Shown in pieces: positions 23,725 to 32,362 of a stretch of 64,000 bases of DNA; position 1 is the stretch's first letter, and every line of letters starts with the position of its first letter. The stretch covers positions 248,001 through 312,000 of the forward strand of contig NZ_JAKRET010000001.1 in NCBI RefSeq assembly GCF_022664395.1, given 5' to 3'. The position numbers were made by a program, and so were the translations under genes. This DNA is from Sphingomonas lacusdianchii. GTDB lineage: Bacteria > Pseudomonadota > Alphaproteobacteria > Sphingomonadales > Sphingomonadaceae. Below the pieces are notes generated by a model, which ran no database searches, was not told the origin of the DNA, and was given only the letters and a program-made list of their open reading frames with translations.

Positions 23725-24575
23725 CCGAGCACCGCATCGCCAAGGTTGCGCCATTCGACGACCTGCTGCTTCTGTTCGCCCAGACCTGCGATGCCCAGCT
23801 TCATCGTGTCGCCGGCCTTGAGGTAAATGGCGTTCGGCTTCTTGCCCTCGCCCACGCCCGGCGGGGTGCCGGTGATCATCACGTCACCCGGATAGAGGGT
23901 GATGTACTCGCTGACGTACGAAATGAGTTCGGCGACGTCGAAGATCATCGTCTTCGTATTGCCGGTCTGCATCCGCTCGCCATTCACGTCGAGGAACATG
24001 TCGAGATTCTGATGGTCGCCGACCTCGTCCGGGGTCACCAGCCACGGACCGAGCGGACAGAAGGTGTCGTGGCCCTTGCCCTTCGACCACTGGCTGCCGC
24101 GCTGCTTCTGGTTGAAGCGTTCGGACACGTCGTTGGCGATGGCGAAGCCGGCGACATGGGTCAGCGCGTCTTCCTTCGCCACATAGCGCGCGGTCTTGCC
24201 GATCACGACGGCCAGTTCGACTTCCCAGTCGGTATGGGTCGAACCCCTAGGGATCATCACCTCGTCGTTCGGGCCGGTCAGCGACGACAGCGCCTTCATG
24301 AACATCATCGGTTCGGCCGGCACCGGCAGGTTCGATTCGGCGGCGTGGTCGGCATAGTTGAGGCCGATCGCGACGATCTTGCCGATGCCGGCGACCGGCA
24401 CGCCATAGCGCGGCGCGCCATCGACGACTGGCAGAGCGTCGACATCGACGTCCAGCCCGGCGATGCTGGCGACGGTGATGTCGTCGACCACGCCCGACAG
24501 GTCGCGGATCTGGCCGTTCGCATCGACGATGCCGGGCTTCTCATCGCCCCGATTTCCATAGCGGCAGAATTTCAT
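23721..24575 (-). CDS. LRA6: L-2,4-diketo-3-deoxyrhamnonate hydrolase (FAH family)
   Basis: A 284-residue fumarylacetoacetate-hydrolase-fold enzyme expected to cleave the diketo acid to pyruvate and L-lactate. The metal-dependent family core is clear: MFMKALSSLTGPNDEV, DWEVELAVVIGK with the metal-binding Glu residues, FAIANDVSERF and VMITGTPPGVGEG near the end. It lies between LRA3 (10 bases upstream) and LRA5 (four-base overlap). This step separates the diketo route from the aldolase route, which would need a lactaldehyde dehydrogenase; none is seen here. Length is typical (about 280). Confidence 0.88.
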   Translation of the reverse strand: MKFCRYGNRGDEKPGIVDANGQIRDLSGVVDDITVASIAGLDVDVDALPVVDGAPRYGVPVAGIGKIVAIGLNYADHAAESNLPVPAEPMMFMKALSSLTGPNDEVMIPRGSTHTDWEVELAVVIGKTARYVAKEDALTHVAGFAIANDVSERFNQKQRGSQWSKGKGHDTFCPLGPWLVTPDEVGDHQNLDMFLDVNGERMQTGNTKTMIFDVAELISYVSEYITLYPGDVMITGTPPGVGEGKKPNAIYLKAGDTMKLGIAGLGEQKQQVVEWRNLGDAVLG

Positions 24576-24585
24576 GTCGTTTCTC

Positions 24586-25776
24586 TCAGTGTTCGAAGGG
24601 ACGGTGCATGGTCAGGTCGCGGTTCAGTTCGACCCCGAAACCCGGAGCGTCGAGTTTGCTGGTCCGCATCCGTCCGTTCTCCGGAATCGGTTCGCCGATC
24701 AACTGCGGATGGAACATCGGCTGCACATGATCGGCCTCGGGCGCCATCATTAGATATTCGGCGAAGGGCGAATTGTGGCGCGTCACCACGAAGTGGTAGC
24801 TGTAGACCGACGACCCGTGCGGCACGACCAGCTTGCCGCGCGCATCGGCCAGCGCCGAAATCTTGAGCAATTCGGTCACGCCGCCGCACCAACCGACATC
24901 GGGCTGGATGATGTCGCAACAGTCCATGTCCATCAGCATGCGGAAGCCCCAGCGGGTCGCCTCATGCTCGCCGGTGGTGACCAGCATGCCGCGCGGCACG
25001 TTGCGCTTCAGTTCGGCATAGCCCCAGTAATCGTCGGGGCTGATCGCCTCCTCGATCCATTTCAGGCCGTGCTCCTGCGCGGCATGGGCAAGGCGCGTCG
25101 CGTAATCGACGTCCAACGCCATCCAGCAATCCCACATCAGCCAGAAATCCGGCCCGACGCGCGACCGCATCTCGGCCAGTTCGGCGATGTTCTTCTTCAA
25201 TCCCTCGACGCCCTCGGCCGGGCCGTGGTGCAGCGGCATCTTGCCGCCGATGAAGCCCATCTCCTTGGCAAGATCGGGGCGCGCGCCGGTCGCATAGAAT
25301 TGCAGTTCGTCGCGCACCGCGCCGCCCAGCATCTGATAGACCGGTTCGTCGCGCAGCTTGCCGAGCAAGTCCCATAGCGCGAGGTCGACGCCCGAAATGG
25401 CGTTCACGACCAGTCCCTTTCGCCCATAATATTGGGTCGAGAAATACATCTGGTCCCAGATTTTCTCATATTCGGTGGGCGAGCGCCCTTCGAGAAAGCG
25501 GGCAAGATGCTTTTCGACGATGAAGCAGGCGGGTTCGCCGCCGGTCGTCACCGCGAAACCGATCGTGCCGTCCTCCGCCTCGATCTCGACGATCAGCGTG
25601 CCAAGCACGTTGATGCCGAAGCTCTGCCGCGACTGGCGATATTCGGGATAGCGGCTCATCGGCGTCGCGATGTGATCGTCGATCCAGTGATAGCCCTGCT
25701 GATCGTGATAATCCGCCCCGCCGCCGCGCACGGTGAACGCGCGGACATGTTTGATCCTGGGAAGCGCCGCCTTCAT
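24586..25776 (-). CDS. LRA3: L-rhamnonate dehydratase (enolase superfamily)
   Basis: A 396-residue mandelate-racemase-type dehydratase removing water from L-rhamnonate to give 2-keto-3-deoxyrhamnonate. Metal ligands and catalytic residues appear in the expected order: Asp in [11 protein letters not shown], Glu in [13 protein letters not shown], Glu/His in [11 protein letters not shown] and the catalytic His in [13 protein letters not shown]. The N-terminal capping region [18 protein letters not shown] is typical of rhamnonate dehydratases. ATG 25776 follows GAAGGTGG. It is first in the minus-strand LRA operon and diverges from the IclR-type regulator over 200 bases. Confidence 0.93.
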   Translation of the reverse strand: MKAALPRIKHVRAFTVRGGGADYHDQQGYHWIDDHIATPMSRYPEYRQSRQSFGINVLGTLIVEIEAEDGTIGFAVTTGGEPACFIVEKHLARFLEGRSPTEYEKIWDQMYFSTQYYGRKGLVVNAISGVDLALWDLLGKLRDEPVYQMLGGAVRDELQFYATGARPDLAKEMGFIGGKMPLHHGPAEGVEGLKKNIAELAEMRSRVGPDFWLMWDCWMALDVDYATRLAHAAQEHGLKWIEEAISPDDYWGYAELKRNVPRGMLVTTGEHEATRWGFRMLMDMDCCDIIQPDVGWCGGVTELLKISALADARGKLVVPHGSSVYSYHFVVTRHNSPFAEYLMMAPEADHVQPMFHPQLIGEPIPENGRMRTSKLDAPGFGVELNRDLTMHRPFEH

Positions 25777-25848
25777 TGCCACCACCTTCGTTGGGCGAAC
25801 GGCCACCACGGGCCCGCCGCCGACTGATCCGATATCCGCACGCGCCAA

Positions 25849-25865
25849 ATACCATCATCTGGTAT
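25849..25865. promoter_or_regulatory. Candidate IclR-type operator, ATACCA-N5-TGGTAT
   Basis: A perfect palindrome with 6-base arms, ATACCA TCATC TGGTAT, lies 73 bases upstream of LRA3 and 112 bases upstream of the regulator start. Palindromes of this size between a regulator and its divergent target are the usual operators of IclR-family proteins. Assignment is inferred. Confidence 0.55.
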
Positions 25866-25976
25866 GAAGCCGACGCCATGCGGTTTGAAATGTTGGAAAA
25901 CCCCGCTGCGGGAAATCCCGCGAACATCCGCTCCGACTGGTTTACTTTCTCACTTTATGGGATAGGATGCTACTTG

Positions 25977-26825
25977 ATGAGACAGAAACCGTCAAACGAA
26001 GAATCGTCGATCTCGGCCGACGCCGATGCCGAGCCGAAGGGTGTCGGCAAGGCGCAGGGCAGCCAGACGCTCGTGCGCGGGCTGGACCTGCTCGACCAGG
26101 TGATCGACGGACCCGTGAAGCTCGCCGAACTGTCGCAACGCATGGGGCTGACGCGATCGACGACGCACCGGCTGGCCAATGCGCTGATCGATCGTGGTTT
26201 TCTGACCTTCCTGCCGCGCGAAGGCTATCTGTTGGGGCCGAAGTTGCTCCAACTCGGCTTCCTCGCGCAGGGGCAGGCCGATATCGTCCAGATCGCCCGG
26301 CCGCGGATCGAGGAACTGGCCAGCCAGACCGAAGATACGGTCCATTTCGGTCGCCTCGACAGCGACCTCGCCCTTTATCTCGACAAGATCCCGGGACGGC
26401 GCCGCGTCGATATCTCCAGCCGGATCGGCGATCGCCAGCCGCTGTCGTCGACCGGACTGGGCAAGGCGTTGCTGCTCGACGATTCGGAGGCGCGCTGGAC
26501 CGCGATCTTCGAGGCGGAGCATCCGCCCGGCACGCGCCGGCCCGACTTCGACGTCTGGATGGAACGGATGCGCGGCTATGTCGCCAGCGGCCATGCCTAT
26601 GACCTTGAGGAAAACGAGGATTTGATCCGCTGCGTCGCCGCACCGGTGCGCGATGCATCGGGGAAGATCGTCGGCGCGATCAGCGTATCAAGTGCCGCAC
26701 AATATATGGACGATGACCGCATGCAAACGCTGAGCGTCGACGTGCGCGGCACCGCCGAACGGATCAGCCGCGATCTGGGCTGGTCCCCCGACACACAGGC
26801 GCTGCAAAAGCGTCGCAAACGATGA
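25977..26825 (+). CDS. IclR-family transcriptional regulator of the rhamnose locus
   Basis: A 282-residue DNA-binding regulator. An N-terminal tail (about 1-27) precedes a winged helix-turn-helix (LAELSQRMGLTRSTTHRLAN, about 47-66). The IclR effector domain follows, with HFGRLDSDLALYLDKIPGRR and LSSTGLGKALL. The ATG at 25977 was chosen since reading further upstream gives low-complexity sequence overlapping the LRA3 start; GGA lies about 11 bases before it. It diverges from the LRA operon and is followed 10 bases later by LRA1, so it probably controls both directions in response to L-rhamnose or a pathway intermediate. Confidence 0.9.
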   Translation: MRQKPSNEESSISADADAEPKGVGKAQGSQTLVRGLDLLDQVIDGPVKLAELSQRMGLTRSTTHRLANALIDRGFLTFLPREGYLLGPKLLQLGFLAQGQADIVQIARPRIEELASQTEDTVHFGRLDSDLALYLDKIPGRRRVDISSRIGDRQPLSSTGLGKALLLDDSEARWTAIFEAEHPPGTRRPDFDVWMERMRGYVASGHAYDLEENEDLIRCVAAPVRDASGKIVGAISVSSAAQYMDDDRMQTLSVDVRGTAERISRDLGWSPDTQALQKRRKR

Positions 26826-26835
26826 GAGGATTGGC

Positions 26836-27600
26836 ATGAAGCTGTTGGAAGGTAAAACGGTTTTGGTCACCGGCGCATCGACCGGAATCGGTCGGGCGGC
26901 GGCGATCGGCGCGGCACAGCATGGTGCGAACGTCGTCATCAACTATCACAGCCGGGACGACGATGCCGACGCCTGCATCGCCGCGATCGAGGCGACCGGG
27001 CAGCGTGGCCTTGCGATCAAGGGCGACGTCGCCGAGGCGGCGACCGCGCGCGACTTCGTCGACAAGGCGGTGTCCGAATTCGGTCGCGTCGACGTGATGG
27101 TGTCGAATGCCGGCATCTGCCCGTTCCACAGCTTCCTCGACATGCCGGCGGAAACGCTCGAGCGGACGCTGCGCGTCAACCTGCACGGGGCGTATTATAT
27201 GTGTCAGGCGGCGGCGAAGCGCATGGTCGATCAGGGCGATGGCGGCGCGATCGTCGCCGTGTCGTCGATCTCGGCGCTGGTCGGCGGGGAATATCAGACG
27301 CACTATACCCCGACCAAGGCGGGGGTGCATTCGCTGATGCAATCGACCGCGATCGCATTGGGGCGGTATGGCATTCGCTGCAATTCGGTGCTGCCGGGCA
27401 CGATCCTGACCGAAATCAACAAGGACGATTTGGCCGACGAAGCCAAGCGCAAGTACATGGAACAGCGCGTGCCGCTGGGCCGACTGGGCCAGCCCGAGGA
27501 TATGGTCGGGCCGATCGTGTTCCTCGCCTCCGACATGGCGGCCTATGTCACCGGCGCGGCGCTGCTGGTCGATGGCGGCATGTTCGTGAATTTGCAATGA
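26836..27600 (+). CDS. LRA1: L-rhamnose 1-dehydrogenase (SDR)
   Basis: A 254-residue short-chain dehydrogenase oxidising L-rhamnose to L-rhamnono-lactone, the entry step. TGASTGIG is at 12-19; the catalytic block is SSISALVGG then HYTPTKAG. The segment AGICPFHSFLDMP is, from memory, shared with characterised L-rhamnose dehydrogenases, as is the C-terminus VTGAALLVDGGMFVNLQ. GAGAGGA lies five bases before the ATG. It follows the IclR gene and overlaps the next gene by four bases (ATGA). Cofactor preference cannot be told with certainty from the motif. Confidence 0.92.
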   Translation: MKLLEGKTVLVTGASTGIGRAAAIGAAQHGANVVINYHSRDDDADACIAAIEATGQRGLAIKGDVAEAATARDFVDKAVSEFGRVDVMVSNAGICPFHSFLDMPAETLERTLRVNLHGAYYMCQAAAKRMVDQGDGGAIVAVSSISALVGGEYQTHYTPTKAGVHSLMQSTAIALGRYGIRCNSVLPGTILTEINKDDLADEAKRKYMEQRVPLGRLGQPEDMVGPIVFLASDMAAYVTGAALLVDGGMFVNLQ

Positions 27601-28442
27601 GCCACGGCTCCAACCGTGCTCCCGCGAAGGCGGGAGTTCAGGCCGGCCAGCGCTATCGTCTGCGGCTCCGGATCCCCGCCTGCGTGGGGATACTGATGGG
27701 CGCGCAATTGTCAGCCGAGACGATCTTCATCGCCGGCGACTCGACCGCGCAAACCTACAAGGAAGATCGCTATCCGCAGACCGGATGGGGACAGATGCTA
27801 CCCTGCGGCCTGACCGGCGACGCAAAGGTCGAGAACCGGGCGATGGGCGGCCGTTCGACCAAGAGCTTCATCGCCGAAGGGCGTTGGGACAAGATCATGG
27901 CCGATGTGAAGCCCAGCGATGTCGTGCTGATCCAGTTCGGCCATAACGATGCCAGCCAGAACAAGCCCGAACGCTATGCCCCCGCCGCGACGCTGTACCG
28001 CGACAATCTGTTGCGGATGGTATGGGAGACGAAGGGGCATGGTGCGACGCCGATCCTGATTACCCCGGTCACGCGCCGCTCGTTCGGGCCGGACAGCAAG
28101 ACCAAGGCCGATTTCGCGGCTTGGTCGGCGGTGGTGCGCGATATCGCCGCGACGACGGGAACGCAGTTGATCGACCTCGAAGCGTCGTCGCGCGGCTGGG
28201 TCGATGGCAAGGGCGTCGAGGGGTCGAAGGCGCTGTTCCTTCACTATCCAGCCGGACGCTGGCCGGGGTTCAAGGACGGGATCGACGACGACACCCATTT
28301 CAGCGAACTGGGTGCGCGGGGTGTGGCCAATCTCATCGCCGCCGATCTGGCGCGGACCGGACTGCCGGTCGCGGCGAAGGTCGCGAAGGATCGCCCCGAC
28401 CTGTCGCGGGCGACGCCGTTGGGGAAGATGGGATGTCGGTGA
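27597..28442 (+). CDS. Rhamnogalacturonan acetylesterase-like SGNH hydrolase
   Basis: A 281-residue SGNH esterase related to rhamnogalacturonan acetylesterases, which remove acetyl groups from pectin. Conserved blocks are IFIAGDSTAQ (nucleophile Ser), NRAMGGRSTKSF (Gly), IQFGHNDASQ (Asn) and DDTHFSELGA (Asp/His). The ATG at 27597 overlaps LRA1 (ATGA). Odd feature: residues 5-35 are encoded by a REP palindrome pair read in frame, and the second palindrome supplies IPACVGI, part of what looks like a signal peptide (RYRLRLR, hydrophobic run, LSA). An alternative ATG at 27696 would drop this region and leave a cytoplasmic protein. Confidence 0.83.
   Translation: MSHGSNRAPAKAGVQAGQRYRLRLRIPACVGILMGAQLSAETIFIAGDSTAQTYKEDRYPQTGWGQMLPCGLTGDAKVENRAMGGRSTKSFIAEGRWDKIMADVKPSDVVLIQFGHNDASQNKPERYAPAATLYRDNLLRMVWETKGHGATPILITPVTRRSFGPDSKTKADFAAWSAVVRDIAATTGTQLIDLEASSRGWVDGKGVEGSKALFLHYPAGRWPGFKDGIDDDTHFSELGARGVANLIAADLARTGLPVAAKVAKDRPDLSRATPLGKMGCR
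27619..27691. repeat. REP palindrome pair inside a 5' coding end
   Basis: CTCCCGC-GAAG-GCGGGAG at 27619-27636 and ATCCCCGC-CTGC-GTGGGGAT at 27672-27691 are two GC palindromes of the REP type. They fall within the first 32 codons of the SGNH hydrolase without breaking its frame. Confidence 0.8.
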
Positions 28443-29497
28443 TGCGCTCCAAACCACCCCAGCGCAGGCTGGGGTCTTCCGGTGGCGGAGCGGGCGCTGC
28501 GATCGAGCAAGACCCCAGCCTGCGCTGGGGTGACGTTACTGGCTGGGGATTGGCACGGCGTGCGATCCTTGCCGGTGGTCTCGCCCTCGGCATCGCCACT
28601 GCCATCCCCGCCGCCGCCCAACCCGGCTCCACCGCCCTCACCTACCGCCCGATCTGGCCGGGCGCGGCACCCGGCGGCGAGAAGGTCACCGAGGCCGAAC
28701 AGGAAATCCCCCGTTCGCCGACCGGGCCGAAGGACGACACGGCCTTCCTCCACGTCCGCACGCCGACGATCGCGCATGTCGCGCCGGCCAGGCCCAATGG
28801 CGCGGCGATCCTGCTGATCCCGGGTGGCGGCTATCTGCGCGTCGCGATCGGCAATGGCGGGCGGGCGCTGCTGCAATTCTTCGCCGATCGTGGCTATCAC
28901 GCCTATCTGCTCAAATACCGGCTGCCCGGCGATCCATGGGCGGCGGGGCCGGATGCGCCGTTGCAGGATGCCCAGCGCGCACTGCGGCTTATCAAGGAGG
29001 AGGCGAAGGGCAATGGCGTCGCCATCGATCGGATTGGCGTGATGGGCTTTTCGGCGGGCGGGCATCTGGCGGCTATGCTCGCTTATCGGACCGATCCGAC
29101 CTACACGCCGGTCGACGCCGCCGATGCGCAGCCTTTGGGAGTGCGCGTCGCAGGACTGCTCTACCCTGTGGCGCTGATGGGCGCGGGGGGAACCCATGCG
29201 GGATCGGAGCGACAGTTGCTCGGGATCGACCCTCCGCCCGAGCTGGCGCAACGCTATCGGACCGATGCCCGGGTCACTGTCGTCAGCCCGCCGACGTTCA
29301 TAGCCCATGCGCTCGATGACAAGGTGGTATCGGCGGACAACGGCTTGTCGCTGCTAGCCGCGCTTCGCAAATCCAAGGTCCCGGCCGAAGCCTATTTCCC
29401 CGAGATTGGCGGCCACGGATTCGGCGTCCTGCTCGACGGACAGCCCGCGCCATGGACGAACCTGTTCTTCGCCTTCGCGAAGCGGCACGGGCTATGA
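28433..29497 (+). CDS. Exported alpha/beta hydrolase (BD-FAE/esterase type)
   Basis: A 354-residue alpha/beta hydrolase of the carbohydrate-esterase or acylaminoacyl-peptidase-like kind. The oxyanion segment is ILLIPGGGYLRVA, the nucleophile elbow GFSAGGHLAA, the acid Asp in HALDDKVVS and the His in GGHGFG. ATG 28433 has GGGGAAG upstream and overlaps the previous gene. With this start, residues 6-36 are REP sequence in frame and the likely signal peptide (ARRAILAGGLALGIATAIPAAA) begins only at about residue 41. TTG 28550 would put the signal peptide at the N-terminus but has a poorly spaced ribosome site. The neighbours suggest de-esterification of pectic fragments. Confidence 0.75.
   Translation: MSVMRSKPPQRRLGSSGGGAGAAIEQDPSLRWGDVTGWGLARRAILAGGLALGIATAIPAAAQPGSTALTYRPIWPGAAPGGEKVTEAEQEIPRSPTGPKDDTAFLHVRTPTIAHVAPARPNGAAILLIPGGGYLRVAIGNGGRALLQFFADRGYHAYLLKYRLPGDPWAAGPDAPLQDAQRALRLIKEEAKGNGVAIDRIGVMGFSAGGHLAAMLAYRTDPTYTPVDAADAQPLGVRVAGLLYPVALMGAGGTHAGSERQLLGIDPPPELAQRYRTDARVTVVSPPTFIAHALDDKVVSADNGLSLLAALRKSKVPAEAYFPEIGGHGFGVLLDGQPAPWTNLFFAFAKRHGL
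28457..28530. repeat. Inverted REP pair (family D) at a 5' coding end
   Basis: CCCCAGC-GCAG-GCTGGGG (28457-28474) and CCCCAGC-CTGC-GCTGGGG (28513-28530), with GTCTT extending the homology, form an inverted pair just after the SGNH hydrolase stop. They lie within the frame of the next gene. Confidence 0.88.
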
Positions 29498-30249
29498 GCC
29501 GGCCGTCAGTCGCATTGTTCGTGACCTGTCTGGTCGATGCGATGCGGCCGGCGATCGGCTTTGCCAGCCTGAAGGTGTTGGAAGAAGCCGGCTTCGACGT
29601 CATCGTCCCGCCGGGCCAGACCTGCTGTGGGCAGCCGGCGCTCAATTCGGGCGATCATGACGGCGCGGTCGCGATCGCCAGGGCGACGATCGCCTGCCTC
29701 GAACCCTATGACAGGATCGTGGTGCCCAGCGGATCGTGCGGCGGCACGATCGGGGTTCATTATCCCGAACTCTTCGCCGACGACCCGGCGTGGCTGGCGC
29801 GCGCCGAAGCGCTGGCGGCGAAGACGCACGAGCTGCTGTCGTTCCTCGACGCACAGGGTTGGCGACCCGATGGAGTCGCGTTGCCGACCACCGCGACCTA
29901 TCACGACAGTTGTTCTGGCCTGCGCGAACTGGGCATCAAGCGCCAGCCGCGCGCGCTGCTCTCGGCGGTCGGGGAACTGAAGCAACTTCCGCTGAAGGGA
30001 GCCGAAACCTGTTGCGGCTTCGGCGGCACCTTCTGCGTCAAATATCCCGCCATTTCGAACGCGGTGGTCGAGGAAAAGGCGCAGGCGATCGAGGATAGCG
30101 GTGCGGCGCTGTTGCTCGCCGGCGACCTCGGCTGCCTGATGAACATGGCTGGCAAGCTGCATCGGCGCGGTAGCAGCGTCCGCGCCTTCCACACCGTCGA
30201 AATCCTTGCCGGCATGGGCGACGGACCCGCGATCGGTGAAGCGTCATGA
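29494..30249 (+). CDS. lutA: L-lactate oxidation complex, LutA/LldE-like Fe-S subunit
   Basis: A 251-residue CCG-domain protein of the LutABC complex that oxidises L-lactate to pyruvate. Two Cys-rich CCG blocks are present: TCCGQPALNSGD near residue 43 with SGSCGGT after it, and TCCGFGGTFCVKYP near residue 170 preceded by YHDSCSG. The ATG at 29494 overlaps the upstream stop by four bases, so it is coupled to the hydrolase operon. Location after the rhamnose enzymes fits removal of the L-lactate that LRA6 releases. CCG proteins also occur in other oxidoreductases, but the lutB and lutC neighbours settle the call. Confidence 0.9.
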   Translation: MSRPSVALFVTCLVDAMRPAIGFASLKVLEEAGFDVIVPPGQTCCGQPALNSGDHDGAVAIARATIACLEPYDRIVVPSGSCGGTIGVHYPELFADDPAWLARAEALAAKTHELLSFLDAQGWRPDGVALPTTATYHDSCSGLRELGIKRQPRALLSAVGELKQLPLKGAETCCGFGGTFCVKYPAISNAVVEEKAQAIEDSGAALLLAGDLGCLMNMAGKLHRRGSSVRAFHTVEILAGMGDGPAIGEAS

Positions 30250-31640
30250 GCTTCGGGCAACGCGTCGACCTGGCACTGGCCGACAAGGTGCTCAAGGTCG
30301 CGGTCGAGCGCACCGCCGGCACCGCCGAAGCCAAGCGCGCGCTGGCGGTCGAGGCATTTCCGGCATTCGAGGACGCCCGGACGCGGGCTGCGGCGATCAA
30401 GGATCATGTGATCGCACATCTCGGCCATTATCTCGAAATGTTCGAGGCGAATGCGATCGCAGCGGGCGCGCAGGTCCATTGGGCGCAGACCGCGGACGAA
30501 GCGGCGACGATCGTCGTCGATCTGTGCCGCAAGGCCGGTGCGAAATCGGTCGCGCGTTCGAAATCGATGCTGGGGGAGGAAATCGGTCTGCCCCACGCCT
30601 TGGCGGAGGCGGGGATCGAGCGGGTCGAGACCGACCTTGCCGAGCACATCATCCAGCTGGCGGGCGAGCGGCCGTCGCATATCGTCTGGCCGGCGATGCA
30701 CAAGACCCGCGAGCAGGTGTCGGCGCTGTTCCGCGCGAAGCATCGCGACCCGCATGTCGAGGAAACGATCGCAGCGATGGCCGAGAGCGCGCGGCGGCAT
30801 TTGCGTGCGGAGATGCTGGGTGCCGATGTCGGCATTTCCGGCGCGAACTTCCTGATCGCCGATACGGGAAGCATCTGCACCGTCACCAACGAGGGCAATG
30901 CCGAACTGTCGGTGGTACCGCCGCGCGTCCACATCGTGACGGCGGGGATCGAGAAGATCGTGCCGTCGCTGCCGCATGCGATCCATATGCTCAGGATGCT
31001 GGCGCGGTCGGCGACCGGCGCGGCGCTGACCCAATATACCACCTTTTATACCGGACCGAAGCGCGAAGGCGACCGCGACGGGCCGGAGGAGATGCACATC
31101 GTACTGGTCGACAACGGCCGCAGCGCGATGGCGGCCGATGCGGCGCTCAAGGAGATGCTGCGCTGTATCCGCTGTGGTGCATGTATGAACCATTGCGTGG
31201 TATTTCGACAGGTCGGCGGTCATGCGTACGGCGGAACCTATCCGGGACCAATGGGTGCGGTGCTCACCCCGGCGCTGGACGGGCTGTCGGCCAATCGCGA
31301 TCTGGCGCATGCCTGCACGATGAACGGCCGGTGTCAGGAGGTCTGTCCCGTCAAAATCCCACTGCCGACGCTGCTGCGCGGTTGGCGCGAGAAGAGCTGG
31401 CGCGAGGGGCTGGAGCCGGTGTCAATGCGGCAGGGGCTTGGGCTCTGGCGGCAGGCGGTGTTGCGCCCCCGCCTCTATCGGATGGCGAGTGGGGCCACGG
31501 TGCGGGCAATGCGGCTACTGGCGCGGCAGGGCTGGATCGCGCGGCTGCCCTTTGCCGGTGCGTGGACGAAATATCGCGACATGCCCGCCCCGGAAGGCGG
31601 TACGTTCATGGCGCAATATGCGAAGGGGCGGCGGCGATGA
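30246..31640 (+). CDS. lutB: L-lactate oxidation complex, LutB ferredoxin-like subunit
   Basis: A 464-residue iron-sulfur subunit of LutABC. The N-terminal LUD domain (about 60-290) contains the segment VARSKSMLGEEIGLPHAL and SGANFLIADTGSICTVTNEG. Two 4Fe-4S motifs follow: CIRCGACMNHC near residue 307 and CTMNGRCQEVCPVKIPL near residue 358. The C-terminal LutB segment is present. The ATG overlaps the lutA stop. Length is normal (about 470). It acts with LutA and LutC in the cytoplasm, probably passing electrons towards the respiratory chain. Confidence 0.92.
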   Translation: MSFGQRVDLALADKVLKVAVERTAGTAEAKRALAVEAFPAFEDARTRAAAIKDHVIAHLGHYLEMFEANAIAAGAQVHWAQTADEAATIVVDLCRKAGAKSVARSKSMLGEEIGLPHALAEAGIERVETDLAEHIIQLAGERPSHIVWPAMHKTREQVSALFRAKHRDPHVEETIAAMAESARRHLRAEMLGADVGISGANFLIADTGSICTVTNEGNAELSVVPPRVHIVTAGIEKIVPSLPHAIHMLRMLARSATGAALTQYTTFYTGPKREGDRDGPEEMHIVLVDNGRSAMAADAALKEMLRCIRCGACMNHCVVFRQVGGHAYGGTYPGPMGAVLTPALDGLSANRDLAHACTMNGRCQEVCPVKIPLPTLLRGWREKSWREGLEPVSMRQGLGLWRQAVLRPRLYRMASGATVRAMRLLARQGWIARLPFAGAWTKYRDMPAPEGGTFMAQYAKGRRR

Positions 31641-32248
31641 CCGCGCGCGACGCGATCCTCGGCAAGCTGCGTGCGCCAGTGCCGCTCGATCTGGCGGCGC
31701 AGGCGGCGGCGCTGGTAGCGGGGAGCGAACGGCCGCCCGAGACGGCCGGTTCGCCGGTCGAACGCTTCGCCGCGCGGCTGGCGGGGCCGAGCGTGTCCGC
31801 GACATTGGACCGGATCGACGATGCGAGCGGCCTGCCCGATGCGGTGCGGCGTTACCTCGCGCACCATGCCCTGCCCGCCACTCTCTACCTGCCGCCCGAC
31901 TCGCGCCTGACATCGCTCGATTGGCGCGGCTTCCGGATCGACGAAGCCGTCGCCGCCGATCAGATGACCGCGCTGGCGGTGGCGAAGGCTGGCGTAGCCG
32001 AAAGCGGGTCGCTGGTGTTCGAAACCGATGCTAGTGCGCCGATGCTGCCGAATTTCCTTACGCTGCATCATATCGTAGTGCTGGCGACAGCCGATCTGGT
32101 CGAGACGATCGAGGATATCTCCGTCGATCTCGCCGAACACCGCGCGCATTACTGGGTGACCGGCGTGTCGGGTACGACCGATATCGAGGGGCAGTATGTG
32201 CGCGGGGCGCATGGGCCGCGATATCTGCATGTCGTAATGGTTGGGTAG
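31637..32248 (+). CDS. lutC: L-lactate oxidation complex, LutC subunit
   Basis: A 203-residue LUD-domain protein, third subunit of LutABC. Family features are AKAGVAESGSLVFET, LPNFLTLHHIVVL and the C-terminal WVTGVSGTTDIEGQYVRGAH. It starts inside the lutB stop (ATGA) and ends the plus-strand transcription unit that begins at the IclR gene or LRA1. No terminator hairpin is obvious in the 185 bases before glgP. Confidence 0.9.
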   Translation: MTARDAILGKLRAPVPLDLAAQAAALVAGSERPPETAGSPVERFAARLAGPSVSATLDRIDDASGLPDAVRRYLAHHALPATLYLPPDSRLTSLDWRGFRIDEAVAADQMTALAVAKAGVAESGSLVFETDASAPMLPNFLTLHHIVVLATADLVETIEDISVDLAEHRAHYWVTGVSGTTDIEGQYVRGAHGPRYLHVVMVG

Positions 32249-32362
32249 CGCCCGTTCTCCACCATTCCGTTCGCGCTGGACGGCAGGGATAACGTCCTCG
32301 AACAAAGTCGTTCGACATTAATGGCCTGCTAACCCGATGGTAACCGGAACGACGCATCGCAC

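Noticed and set aside
28433..28535. A short separate gene between the two hydrolases
   Set aside because: The open frame is REP palindrome sequence and continues into the alpha/beta hydrolase without a stop.
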